46,551 nucleotides of DNA from CAWEEP01 sp963808125 (GCA_963808125.1 CAWEEP010000025.1:1-46551); one strand, 5' to 3'. Counted from the first letter of the stretch, positions 27,412 to 35,212 are shown. Numbers and translations: made by a program. Notes: a model not told the origin generated them from the sequence alone.

Positions 27412-27996
27412 ATGAACCCCCGAGGCCGCGGTCCCGTAGTGGTAGAAGTGCAGCGTGCCGTCGGACAGGAGGAGCGCCTGCGCGTGGTCGAGGACAGCGA
27501 TGAGGAGTTCGTGCGATCCCTGTGGGCCGAGCACGGCGAGGCGCTCCTCGGTTACGCCAGCCGGCTGGTGGGAGATCGCGGCCGCGCCGAGGACATCGTC
27601 CAGGAGGCCATGCTCCGCGCTTGGCGGCATTCCGAGCGCCTGGACCCGGCGGCTCGCTCGCTGCGACCCTGGCTGTTCACCGTCGTCAGCCACCTGGCCA
27701 CCGATCAGCGTCGGATGCGCCTTGCTCGCCCGCAGGAGGTCGCCGACGGAGCAGCGGAGCGTCTCGCCGTCCCCGACGGGATCGACCTGGCAGTGGAGCG
27801 GTGGGAGGTGATCGAGGCGCTGGGCAGGCTCAGTCCTGAGCATCGGGCGGTGCTCGTGGAGACGTACTACCGGGGCCGGTCGGTGGCCGACGCCGCCGCG
27901 GCGCTGGGCATCCCCGCCGGCACGGTGAAATCCCGTACCTACTACGCGCTCCACGCCCTCCGCCTCACTCTGGAGGAGCGGGGGTGGAGCCGGTGA
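27412..27996 (+). CDS. ECF RNA polymerase sigma factor
   Basis: Extracytoplasmic-function sigma factor, 194 aa from the ATG at 27412. Region 2 is LWAEHGEALLGYASRLVGDRGRAEDIVQEAMLRAWRH, followed by LRPWLFTVVSHLATDQRRM. Region 4 is ALGRLSPEHRAVLVETYYRGRSVADAAAALGIPAGTVKSRTYYALHALR. This matches the SigK/SigL-like group paired with membrane zinc-finger anti-sigma factors. The first 25 residues are not conserved-looking, so the true start may be a GTG near 27484. It overlaps the anti-sigma gene by 13 nt and is presumably held inactive by it. The divergent lipoprotein may be a target. Confidence 0.93.
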   Translation: MNPRGRGPVVVEVQRAVGQEERLRVVEDSDEEFVRSLWAEHGEALLGYASRLVGDRGRAEDIVQEAMLRAWRHSERLDPAARSLRPWLFTVVSHLATDQRRMRLARPQEVADGAAERLAVPDGIDLAVERWEVIEALGRLSPEHRAVLVETYYRGRSVADAAAALGIPAGTVKSRTYYALHALRLTLEERGWSR

Positions 27997-28692
27997 CAGC
28001 GGCGTGCAACCGCACGCGGATGGCGCTGGGCGCCTATGTGGTCGGCGCCCTCGACCCGGTGGAACGCGCCGAGCTTGACGCCCATCTCGCCAACTGCCGG
28101 GCCTGCCGGGATGACCTCTCGCTGCTGGCCGCTCTGCCGGCGGTGCTGGGACGCGTCGGAGAATCCGACGCCGTCACGGCGGGGGCGATCACGGTGGAGC
28201 CCGGGATGGTGGAGCGCAGCCTTGCCGAACTCCGCCGCCGCCGGCACAGCGGGAGATTGCGATGGCGCCTCGTCGCGGTCGCCGCCGGGGTGGCAATCGC
28301 CGCTGCGGGGGCCGGGGCCGGCAGCGCCGTCGCCCTGCACCTCTCCGCGCCGGCGACTCCGTCGGGGAACTCGGCCCGGGTGTCGGCAACGGATGCCTCC
28401 AGCGGCGCCGCGGCCACGGCGGTGCTGCTCGCCGAACCCTGGGGGACCTCGATCCACCTCGCCATCTCAGGGGTGGCCCCCGGTGACCACTGCCAGCTGG
28501 TGGCCGTGTCGAAGTCGGTGCACCGAGGAGGTCGCCGGCACCTGGGCGGTCAGCTACAGCGGCGGGGCGGACATCGACGGGGCGACCAGCCTGGCGCCGG
28601 CGCAACTCTCATCGCTGGATATCGTCACCACCTCGGGCACGCCCCTGATCAGCCTGGCGCTGCCCGCCGGAGCCTGGCACACCGGCTCCTGA
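27984..28692 (+). CDS. Membrane anti-sigma factor with zinc-binding HxxxCxxC domain, apparent frameshift in C-terminal part
   Basis: RskA-like anti-sigma factor. The cytosolic N-terminal part has the zinc motif LDAHLANCRACRDDL (His-x3-Cys-x2-Cys), a single transmembrane helix at about 95-117 (LVAVAAGVAIAAAGAGAGSAVAL) and an extracytoplasmic domain. As read the frame leaves the real sequence after LVAVSKS and ends at 28784. In the adjacent frame the domain continues EEVAGTWAVSYSGGADIDGA and stops at 28692. Removing one base at about 28,515-28,530 gives 235 aa, ending SLALPAGAWHTGS. The GTG start overlaps the sigma factor stop. It is likely the direct regulator of that sigma factor; the signal is unknown. 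Confidence 0.87.
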
Positions 28693-28704
28693 GCCCGGGC
28701 CGGG

Positions 28705-28719
28705 CGAGGCGTCGCCTCG
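28705..28719. terminator. Short inverted repeat between convergent genes
   Basis: CGAGG-CGTCG-CCTCG lies in the 43-bp gap between the anti-sigma gene and the thioredoxin reductase gene. It could end both transcripts. There is no T-run and the stem is short, so this is a weak call. Confidence 0.3.
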
Positions 28720-28735
28720 ACCGACCGTCGCCCGC

Positions 28736-29941
28736 CTACGCGTTGGCGCTGTGGGTCGCAATCTGGCGGTGCTCCTCAAGCTGACGTCGCACCTCGAGAA
28801 GGGCGGCGATGCCCTCACCGACGGCGGCGCCGAGCTGCTTGGTGGAGCCCGCCCGGACGTCGCCGGCGCAGAAGACGCCGGACAGCGACGTCTCGTACCG
28901 GTCCGCGACGACGAATCCCCAGCGGTCGAGATCGACCGTACCGCGGAGGAAGGCGGTGTTGGGATCGAGGCCGATGAAGACGAAGGCGGCCTTCGGCTGC
29001 CAGCGAAGCTCACGGCCGGTGGCGCGGTCACGGGCCACCACCTCCTCGAGCTTGGGCGCGCCCCGCAGCTCCACCACCTCGGTGTTGGTGTGTACCACAA
29101 AGCGGGGATCAGAGCGGACCTTGTCCTGGAGCAGCTTGGACGCCTTCAGCTCGGGGGAGTGCTCGACGATGCGGATCCGGTCCGCGAACTGGCTGAGAAA
29201 CATCCCCTCCTCGAGGCCCGAGTTCCCGCCGCCGATGACCAGGAGCTCTTCGGCGCCCCGGTAGAAGGGGCCGTCGCAGGTGGCGCAGAAGTGGACGCCC
29301 GCCCCAATCAGCTCGTCCTCGCCGGGGACACCAAGCCGCCGGTATGAGGAGCCGGTGGCGATGAGCACGGCGTGGGCGCTCACCTGCTGCCCTCCGGTCA
29401 GGTGCAGCACGCTGTCCTCGCCATCTCGCTCGATGCGCTCCACCGCCACGGCGGCCAGCGTCTCGACGCCGTAGCGGCGGGCCTGAGCAACGAACCTGTC
29501 GGCCAGTTCGGCGCCCCCGATGCCGTCGGGGAAGCCGGGGTAGTTGTCGACGCGTTCGGTCACGCCCGCCTGCCCGCCCAGAGCGCTGCGGTCGACGATC
29601 AGCGCGTCGATGCCCTCGCGCGCAGCGTAGATGGCGGCGGCCAGACCCGCCGGCCCGCCGCCGACGATGGCAAGGTCGTAGGACGAGCGGTCGGCCTCCA
29701 GCTTCAGTCCCAGGCGCCGTGCCAGATCCCCGTCCGACGGCTCGAGGAGATGGTCGCCCTCGGGGAAGACGATGGTGGGGATGGTCCGGCCGCCCTTCTG
29801 CAGATCCTCGACGAAGCGAAGGCCCTCGGCGTCGTCGTCGATGTCGACGAACTGGTACGGGACCCGGTGTTCGGCGAGGAACCTCTTGCTCCGCTTGCAG
29901 TCGGGGCACCACGGGGCGCCGTACAGCCTGATCTCCGACAT
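28736..29941 (-). CDS. Glutaredoxin-thioredoxin reductase fusion (NAD(P)/FAD-dependent disulfide oxidoreductase)
   Basis: Two-domain protein of 401 aa. Residues 1-78 form a glutaredoxin-like domain with APWCPDCKRSKRFL (CPDC, 12-15) and TIPTIVFPEGDHLLEPSDGDL. Residues 88-400 form a thioredoxin reductase: FAD loop VGGGPAG (93-99), VDNYPGFPDGIGG, the redox pair CATC (219-222), the NADPH loop VIGGGNSGLEEGMFLSQFA, and GVFCAGDVRAGSTKQLGAAVGEG. The reductase could pass electrons to its own glutaredoxin-like domain. The ATG at 29941 is favoured over the upstream frame because of GAGAGG 3-4 nt before it. It is divergent from the ferric-reductase-like gene. The role in redox defence is inferred. Confidence 0.92.
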   Translation of the reverse strand: MSEIRLYGAPWCPDCKRSKRFLAEHRVPYQFVDIDDDAEGLRFVEDLQKGGRTIPTIVFPEGDHLLEPSDGDLARRLGLKLEADRSSYDLAIVGGGPAGLAAAIYAAREGIDALIVDRSALGGQAGVTERVDNYPGFPDGIGGAELADRFVAQARRYGVETLAAVAVERIERDGEDSVLHLTGGQQVSAHAVLIATGSSYRRLGVPGEDELIGAGVHFCATCDGPFYRGAEELLVIGGGNSGLEEGMFLSQFADRIRIVEHSPELKASKLLQDKVRSDPRFVVHTNTEVVELRGAPKLEEVVARDRATGRELRWQPKAAFVFIGLDPNTAFLRGTVDLDRWGFVVADRYETSLSGVFCAGDVRAGSTKQLGAAVGEGIAALLEVRRQLEEHRQIATHSANA

Positions 29942-30100
29942 CCGCCTCTCCCAGCGACCTCGACCGACCCGAGCCGGACCGTCTCCGTCCAGCCGCCCGG
30001 GGCCGCAACCGCGCCGCGCGGCCCGGCCCTGAGTATGCGCCGCACCTGATCGTGAGGCGGCGCGGGCACCCGCCATCGTCTGGGCCGGCGAACCGTCGGC

Positions 30101-30128
30101 GGTTGGGTCGATCGACCCTGTCGCAACC
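30101..30128. promoter_or_regulatory. Palindrome between divergent redox genes
   Basis: GGGTCGATCGACCC (30105-30118) is a perfect 14-bp palindrome nested in a wider inverted repeat (GGTTG at 30101, CAACC at 30124-30128). It sits between the thioredoxin reductase and the ferric-reductase-like operon and may be an operator for a shared regulator. No regulator gene is adjacent. Confidence 0.45.
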
Positions 30129-30149
30129 TTCCCGTCAGGATTCCCCGCC

Positions 30150-30155
30150 TAGGAT
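30150..30155 (+). promoter_or_regulatory. Putative leaderless -10 box (TAGGAT) for the flavin operon
   Basis: TAGGAT ends 9 nt before the ATG at 30165. The spacer CGGCGGCGT is not a ribosome binding site. This fits the leaderless pattern of the window. No clear -35 is seen. Confidence 0.45.
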
Positions 30156-30164
30156 CGGCGGCGT

Positions 30165-31589
30165 ATGCAGACGTTCCTGACCGCCCCGGCGAAGACGCCA
30201 GCGCTCACGACGACGGTCACGGCGGCGACCCGGCGATCGGTCCGCGCCCCCCGCGCATGGGGCCTGCGGCCGGGCGACGCCTCCCTGGTTGTTTTCGGGA
30301 ACGCGGCGCTGATCGTCGCCATGTGGGTGCGCCACGGACAGTTCCCCAACCTCGGCCACCCGGCGGCGGTGCTCATCGCCACCGGCCAGATCGCGGCGCT
30401 GCTCGGCGCTTACTGCGCCCTCGTCCAGGTGGTGCTGATGTCACGGATCCCGGGGCTGGACCAGATCTTCGGCGTCGACCGGCTGGCGGCGTGGCATCGG
30501 TGGCTGGGTTTCGGCACCGTCACCCTCATCTGCGGCCACGTCGTCTTCACCACCTGGGGGTATGCCTGGAGCGACAGCCGCCCCATTGCAACGCAGACAT
30601 GGGCGTTCCTCACCACCTACCCCTACATGCTGATGGCCTACGTCGGCACGGCGCTCTTCCTCCTCATCGCCGTGGTGTCGGTGCGGCAGGCGCGGCGGCG
30701 GATCTCCCACGAGGCCTGGCACTTCATCCACCTCTACGCCTACCTGGCCATCGTCCTCAGCTTCGGCCACCAGCTCGCCAGTGGAACGGACTTCACAGGG
30801 GACCCGGTCGCGGTCGCGTACTGGGTGGCGCTCTACGTCGCCGCCGCCCTGCCGGTGCTGACCTTCCGTGGCGTCCTGCCCCTGCGCCTGGCGCTGCGCC
30901 ACCGTCTTCGCGTCGAGTTGGTGGTCGACGAGGCGCCGGGCGTGCTCTCCGTCTACATCACCGGCCGCGACCTCGACCAGCTGCCGGCGCGGGCCGGGCA
31001 GTTCTTCACCTTCCGGTTCCTGACCCCCGGCCTGTGGTGGCGCGTCCATCCCTTCTCCCTGTCGGCGGCGCCCAACGGCCGATACCTGCGCATCACCGTG
31101 AAGCAGTTGGGGGACTTCACACGATCACTGACCTCGCTGCGCCCCGGTGTCCGCGTCGTCGTCGAGGGCCCCCGGGGCAACTTCACCGCTGTCCGCCGCC
31201 GCTACCCGAGAGCGCTCCTCATCGCCGGAGGCATTGGCATCACCCCGCTGCGGGCGCTGCTGGAGGAGATGCCGCAGCGAAAGGGCTCGGTCGCCCTCCT
31301 CTACCGGGCGAGGAGCTGGGCCGACGTCGTCTTCAAGACCGAGCTGGACCAGCTGGTGGCGGCCCGTGGCGGCGTCGTCCACTACATCGTCGGCCGCCGC
31401 GGCCGCGAGGTGCACCCGCACCCGCTGGCGCCGCGCTTCCTGGTCGCCGCCGTTCCCGACCTGCGCCAGCGTGACATCTTCGTCTGCGGTCCGCGTGACC
31501 TGGTCGACGATGTCACCAGGAGCCTGGCGACGCTGCAGGTCCCAACCCGGCAGATCCACAGCGAACGCTTCGCGTTCCTCTCGACCTGA
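30165..31589 (+). CDS. Ferric-reductase-like transmembrane flavin oxidoreductase
   Basis: Membrane electron-transfer protein of 474 aa. The N-terminal half has about six helices with histidine pairs for heme b (AWHRWLGFGTVTLICGHVVF and AWHFIHLYAYLAIVLSFGHQ). The cytosolic half is a ferredoxin-NADP reductase module: FAD site HPFSLSAAPNGRYLRITVK, NAD(P) site LLIAGGIGITPLRALLEEM, and IFVCGPRDLVDDV near the end. It would take electrons from NAD(P)H through FAD and heme to the outside. It is followed 10 nt later by a FMN-binding protein and then ApbE, so the outside partner is probably the flavinylated protein rather than iron. No signal peptide beyond the first helix. Confidence 0.92.
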   Translation: MQTFLTAPAKTPALTTTVTAATRRSVRAPRAWGLRPGDASLVVFGNAALIVAMWVRHGQFPNLGHPAAVLIATGQIAALLGAYCALVQVVLMSRIPGLDQIFGVDRLAAWHRWLGFGTVTLICGHVVFTTWGYAWSDSRPIATQTWAFLTTYPYMLMAYVGTALFLLIAVVSVRQARRRISHEAWHFIHLYAYLAIVLSFGHQLASGTDFTGDPVAVAYWVALYVAAALPVLTFRGVLPLRLALRHRLRVELVVDEAPGVLSVYITGRDLDQLPARAGQFFTFRFLTPGLWWRVHPFSLSAAPNGRYLRITVKQLGDFTRSLTSLRPGVRVVVEGPRGNFTAVRRRYPRALLIAGGIGITPLRALLEEMPQRKGSVALLYRARSWADVVFKTELDQLVAARGGVVHYIVGRRGREVHPHPLAPRFLVAAVPDLRQRDIFVCGPRDLVDDVTRSLATLQVPTRQIHSERFAFLST

Positions 31590-31599
31590 GGTCCTCCAC

Positions 31600-32118
31600 G
31601 TGCCCTATCGCGCCGCCGTCACCCTCGCCGCCACCGCCGCCGCGCTGATGCTGCTGGTCAGCTTCCGCACCCCCCCGTCCGTGTCGCTGTTCCCGGCCGT
31701 CGCAGCACCCACGCCGTCGGCGTCGGCCGCCACCCCGGCGCCGTCCGCCACACCCTCGGGGGCGCCTCCCTCCGGCGGCGGCTCGCCCACGCCGGCTGCC
31801 ACTCCGACGCCCACGGCGACCCCCAACTCCAGCGGGCTGAAGAACGGCACCTTCACCGGATCCTCCGTCTCCAACCCCTTCGGCAGCGTCCAGGTGCAGT
31901 TGGTCGTCTCCGGCGGCAAGATCACCGACGTCAAGGCCCTGCATTACCCCACGGCGCACGCCCAGTCCGCCTACATCAGCAGCATCGTGGTGCCGGAGCT
32001 GCGCACCGAGGTGCTGCAGGCGCAGAGCGCCAGGATCAACCTCATCAGCGGGGCCACGTACACCAGCGAGGGCTACGCCCAGTCCGTCCAGTCGGCGCTG
32101 GACCTGGCTCATGCCTGA
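31600..32118 (+). CDS. Membrane-anchored FMN-binding domain protein (predicted ApbE substrate)
   Basis: Predicted extracytoplasmic redox carrier of 172 aa. An N-terminal hydrophobic segment (residues 6-23) anchors it, then a Pro/Thr/Ser-rich linker of about 50 residues (TPTPTATPNSSG) leads to a PF04205-type domain: LKNGTFTGSSVSNPFGSVQVQL, GGKITDVKALHYPTAHAQS, and the end LISGATYTSEGYAQSVQSAL. In this family FMN is bound covalently to the last Thr of SGATxT (about residue 155). The GTG start at 31600 follows the reductase stop by 10 nt. It overlaps apbE by 8 nt. It probably receives electrons from the reductase; the final acceptor is unknown. Confidence 0.92.
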   Translation: MPYRAAVTLAATAAALMLLVSFRTPPSVSLFPAVAAPTPSASAATPAPSATPSGAPPSGGGSPTPAATPTPTATPNSSGLKNGTFTGSSVSNPFGSVQVQLVVSGGKITDVKALHYPTAHAQSAYISSIVVPELRTEVLQAQSARINLISGATYTSEGYAQSVQSALDLAHA

Positions 32119-32893
32119 GCCGCAGCCGGTCGCGGTGGGTGCCCCGGCACGCCGCGTCAGGGTGGAACCGCTGATGGGAACGGTGATCACCCTCGACCTG
32201 CGCGATGCTGCCGTGCCCGCCTCGGCCGCCGATTCCGTCTTCGCCTGGTTCCACGAGGTGGACGCCGTCTTCAGCACCTACCGCGCCGACAGTGAGATCA
32301 GCCGTCTCTCGCGCGGGGAGCTGCACGAGAGCGAGTGCCGGCGCGAGGTCCGCGAAGTCCTCGGTCTGTGCGAGGAGGTGCGGCAGCTGAGCGGTGGAAG
32401 CTTCGACGTCCGGCACGGCGGGGCCATCGACCCCTCGGCGCTGGTCAAAGGATGGTCGGTGGAGCGGGCCGCCGCGCTGCTGATGACCGCCGGGGCCCGG
32501 AACTTCGCGATCAACGCGGGGGGCGACCTGCTGGTGCGCGGCGAACCCGCCCCCGGAGAGGCATGGCGCGTCGGGGTGCGCCACCCCGAGGTGGCCGACC
32601 GTGTCGCCGTCGTGCTGGGAGTGAAGGACCTGGCGGTGGCGACGAGCGGCGCCTACGAGCGTGGCCAGCACATCGCCGACCCTCGCCTCGGTGGGGCGGC
32701 CTCGGGTCTGCTGAGCATGACCGTGGTCGGACCCAGCCTCACATACGCCGATGCCTACGCCACGGCCGCCTTCGTCATGGGCGACGCCGGGGCGGCGTGG
32801 GTCGCCGGGATCGACGCATACGAGGCCCTGGCGATCACCAGCAGGGGCACGACGGTGGCGACCCCGGGCATCGAGTCGCTGATCGTTCCCTGA
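32111..32893 (+). CDS. apbE: FAD:protein FMN transferase
   Basis: ApbE-family enzyme (260 aa) that moves FMN from FAD to Thr or Ser of a partner protein. Seen motifs are EPLMGTVITLDLR, VFSTYRADSEISRLS, GGAIDPSALVKGWSVERAA, NFAINAGGDLLVRGEP, LAVATSGAYERGQHIADPRLGG (H-I-x-D-P), and YADAYATAAFVMG. These agree with the family's FAD- and Mg-binding residues. No signal peptide or lipobox is visible, which is unusual because the substrate next door is extracytoplasmic. It overlaps the FMN-protein gene, so enzyme and substrate are made together. The start ATG is 8 nt inside the previous gene. Confidence 0.94.
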   Translation: MPEPQPVAVGAPARRVRVEPLMGTVITLDLRDAAVPASAADSVFAWFHEVDAVFSTYRADSEISRLSRGELHESECRREVREVLGLCEEVRQLSGGSFDVRHGGAIDPSALVKGWSVERAAALLMTAGARNFAINAGGDLLVRGEPAPGEAWRVGVRHPEVADRVAVVLGVKDLAVATSGAYERGQHIADPRLGGAASGLLSMTVVGPSLTYADAYATAAFVMGDAGAAWVAGIDAYEALAITSRGTTVATPGIESLIVP

Positions 32894-33027
32894 CGCCCGG
32901 CCCGCCGCATCTGGCGGCCCTCCGGCCCGCGGGCTATAGTGCCGGTCAGAGCGAAGGACTGGAGGGGAGCAATCGTGTCATGCCTGCATGGACGCGGCAC
33001 GAGCATGGCGCGGGGGCGTAGGCGGGG

Positions 33028-35031
33028 GTGATGTCCACCCGCAGGCTGCTCATCTTGCTGGTGCTGTGGGTCGCCCTCATGGCGGCGCTGGCCGGATTGG
33101 TGATCGCCGTGCGGCAGCCGCAGCCGCCGCAGGCGGGCCTGGGCACCCTGTCGCAGGCGGTCATCGACATGCAGCGGGGGAGCGGCGGCCCGGCCCTGCA
33201 GATCTCCACCAACCCCCGCCATGCCGCCGTCGTCAGCAGCGGCCAGGTCATCTGGTGGAACGGCGCCGGAGATGAGTACCGCACGGCGATCACGGACCAG
33301 TCCGTCGCCGTCAGCATCTTCACAGCCCACGACTACGCGAACTTCACGGCGGACACCGGCATCCCGGCGAGCACCCTGGCCCTGGTCATCGTCCCGACCC
33401 TGATCATCGTCGCGGTCATCGTCATCCTCTACTGGCGCCAGGGTGCCGGGGGACCCATGTCACTGCTGCGCTCCGGTTCCCGCGCCGTTGCCGTCCGCGA
33501 CCGGCCGCCCACCCGCTTCAGCGATGTCGCCGGCTGCGACGAGGTGAAGTTGGAGATGGGGGAGCTCGTCGACTTCCTTCGCGACCCCGGGCACTACCGC
33601 GACCTCGGCGCCCGCGTCCCCAAGGGCGTCCTCCTCGCCGGGGCGCCGGGCACCGGCAAGACCCTGATGGCACGCGCAGTGGCAGGGGAGGCCGACTGTG
33701 CCTTCATCGCCGTCTCCGGGTCCGAGTTCGTGGAGATGTTCGTCGGCGTGGGGGCGTCGAGGGTGCGCCGCATCTTCGCCCAGGCCCGGAAGTCGGCGCC
33801 ATGCATTGTCTTCGTCGATGAGATCGACGCCGTGGGGCGCCGCCGCGGCGATGCCGGCTACAACCACGGGCAGGATGAGCGCGAGCAGACGCTGAACCAG
33901 CTGCTCGTCGAGATGGACGGGTTCGACCAGGAGCAGAGGATCGTCGTCATTGGGGCGACCAACCGGCCCGACGTGCTGGACGAGGCCCTGCTGCGCCCGG
34001 GGCGGTTCGACCGTAGGGTGAACCTCGACCCGCCCGACGTGGCGGGGCGCGCCGCCATCCTGGCCGTCCACGCCCGGGGCAAGCCTCTCGACGGCGACGC
34101 CGACCTCGACCTGGTGGCCCGGCGGACGCCGGGTTTCACCGGCGCCGACCTGGCCAGCCTGGTGAACGAAGCGGCGCTGCTGGCGGCACGCGAGCGCTGC
34201 CCGGCCATCGAGCCGCGGCACCTGGAGATGGCCGTCGACCGCGTGCTCGCCGGCCCCGAGCGCAAGGGACGGCTGATCAGCCTGCGAGAACGGCGGATCA
34301 TCGCCTACCACGAGATGGGCCACGCCCTCGTCCTCACCTCGCTGCCGCAGGCCGACCCCGTCCACAGGATCAGCATCATCGGCCGCGGCCGGTCGCTGGG
34401 CTGGACCCTCACCGTGCCCGGGGACGACCAGGTCCTCACCTCGAGGTCCCAGCTCGCCGACCGCCTCACCGGTCTTCTCGGAGGGCGTGCGGCCGAGGAG
34501 ATCATTCTCGGGGCCGGCGACATCACGACGGGCGGCAGCGACGACCTGCTCGCCGCGACACAGCTGGCCCGCCAGATGGTCACGCAGTTCGGCATGTCCG
34601 GCCTGGGCGTGCGCGTGGTCGAGGACGGGGCCCTCGGCGCCTCGCACTCCGAGGAGTTGCACCGCCGCGTGGATGCCGAGGTCGACCGCCTCCTCGACTC
34701 GGCGCTGCGCCAGGCGCGGGAGATCCTCGTGAAGCGGCGCGACCAGCTCGACCGGCTTGCCGAGCGGCTCCTCGAGGTGGAGACGATGGATGCTGGGGAG
34801 ATGGCTGCCCTCATCGATCCCGTCGCCGACCTGCAGGGCATCCTCGTCGCCCGGCACCGGCAGGACGGGCTTGGCCCGGGTGCCGCCACCCCCGTCCCCA
34901 GCTCCGTCGCCGCCATGGTGCGGTCGGCGCCGGCCTCGGCGGTCGCGGCACGCCCGGGCGGGCTTCGCGGACGGCTGCGGGCCGTCTTCGGCGCCCGGAG
35001 CCGTCCCGGACCCCGCGGCCTCACCGGATAG
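33028..35031 (+). CDS. ftsH: ATP-dependent zinc metalloprotease FtsH
   Basis: AAA+ membrane protease of 667 aa. Two transmembrane helices (about 7-28 and 116-136) flank a short outside domain. Then SDVAGCDEVKLEMGELVDFLRDP, Walker A GVLLAGAPGTGKT (about 200-212), Walker B CIVFVDEIDAVGR, the SRH NRPDVLDEALLRPGRFDR, and the zinc motif AYHEMGHALV (HExxH at about 428-432, with Met instead of the more common Ala). ITTGGSDDLLAATQLARQMV supplies the third metal ligand. The C-terminus is a non-conserved basic tail. GTG start. It degrades membrane and some soluble proteins. A TATAGT hexamer near 32,934 may be its -10 box. Confidence 0.95.
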   Translation: MMSTRRLLILLVLWVALMAALAGLVIAVRQPQPPQAGLGTLSQAVIDMQRGSGGPALQISTNPRHAAVVSSGQVIWWNGAGDEYRTAITDQSVAVSIFTAHDYANFTADTGIPASTLALVIVPTLIIVAVIVILYWRQGAGGPMSLLRSGSRAVAVRDRPPTRFSDVAGCDEVKLEMGELVDFLRDPGHYRDLGARVPKGVLLAGAPGTGKTLMARAVAGEADCAFIAVSGSEFVEMFVGVGASRVRRIFAQARKSAPCIVFVDEIDAVGRRRGDAGYNHGQDEREQTLNQLLVEMDGFDQEQRIVVIGATNRPDVLDEALLRPGRFDRRVNLDPPDVAGRAAILAVHARGKPLDGDADLDLVARRTPGFTGADLASLVNEAALLAARERCPAIEPRHLEMAVDRVLAGPERKGRLISLRERRIIAYHEMGHALVLTSLPQADPVHRISIIGRGRSLGWTLTVPGDDQVLTSRSQLADRLTGLLGGRAAEEIILGAGDITTGGSDDLLAATQLARQMVTQFGMSGLGVRVVEDGALGASHSEELHRRVDAEVDRLLDSALRQAREILVKRRDQLDRLAERLLEVETMDAGEMAALIDPVADLQGILVARHRQDGLGPGAATPVPSSVAAMVRSAPASAVAARPGGLRGRLRAVFGARSRPGPRGLTG

Positions 35032-35076
35032 CCGGCCGCCGCAAGCGGAGAGACATGACCCAATGCGGGGCAATCG

Positions 35077-35141
35077 TTGACGGCCGGTTATCGACGCCTC
35101 AAGATATGGGGTTGCTTGGCTCGCCCCGCTACTACATCTTG
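35077..35141 (+). promoter_or_regulatory. Orphan nrdJ-like promoter with two NrdR-box-like sites
   Basis: TTGACG (35077-35082), 17 bp, CAAGAT (35100-35105) is a sigma-70-type promoter. CAAGATATGG (35100-35109) and CTACATCTTG (35132-35141) match the NrdR core pattern with centres 32 bp apart. Promoter spacing, -10 sequence, box position and box spacing all equal those of nrdJ at 20,433. Both neighbouring genes end toward this gap, so no annotated gene lies downstream. Confidence 0.65.
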
Positions 35142-35197
35142 AAGCGAAGCCCAGCACCTTCTCCTTCGCCGGAGGCCCGTCCTGCCCGGGACGGGCC
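35112..35197 (+). ncRNA. Candidate small RNA from the orphan promoter to the hairpin
   Basis: Transcription from the orphan promoter would begin near 35,112 and meet the strong hairpin at 35174-35197, giving a transcript of about 85-90 nt. The stretch has no plausible ORF with a ribosome binding site. GCGAAG (35144-35149) and CTTCGC (35164-35169) could form an internal stem. This is an inference from the order of signals; there is no known family. Confidence 0.35.
35174..35197. terminator. Strong hairpin between convergent ftsH and TolB-like genes
   Basis: GGCCCGTCC (35174-35182), loop TGCCCG, GGACGGGCC (35189-35197): a perfect 9-bp GC stem in the 181-bp convergent gap. It is likely a terminator for one or both neighbours, although the flanks carry C-runs rather than T-runs. 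Confidence 0.6.
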
Positions 35198-35212
35198 CCC
35201 CTCGTCTCACCC

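Noticed and set aside
34305..35063. Alternative gene on the minus strand beside the orphan promoter
   Set aside because: This frame is an antisense shadow of ftsH and cannot be the target of the plus-strand promoter at 35,077.
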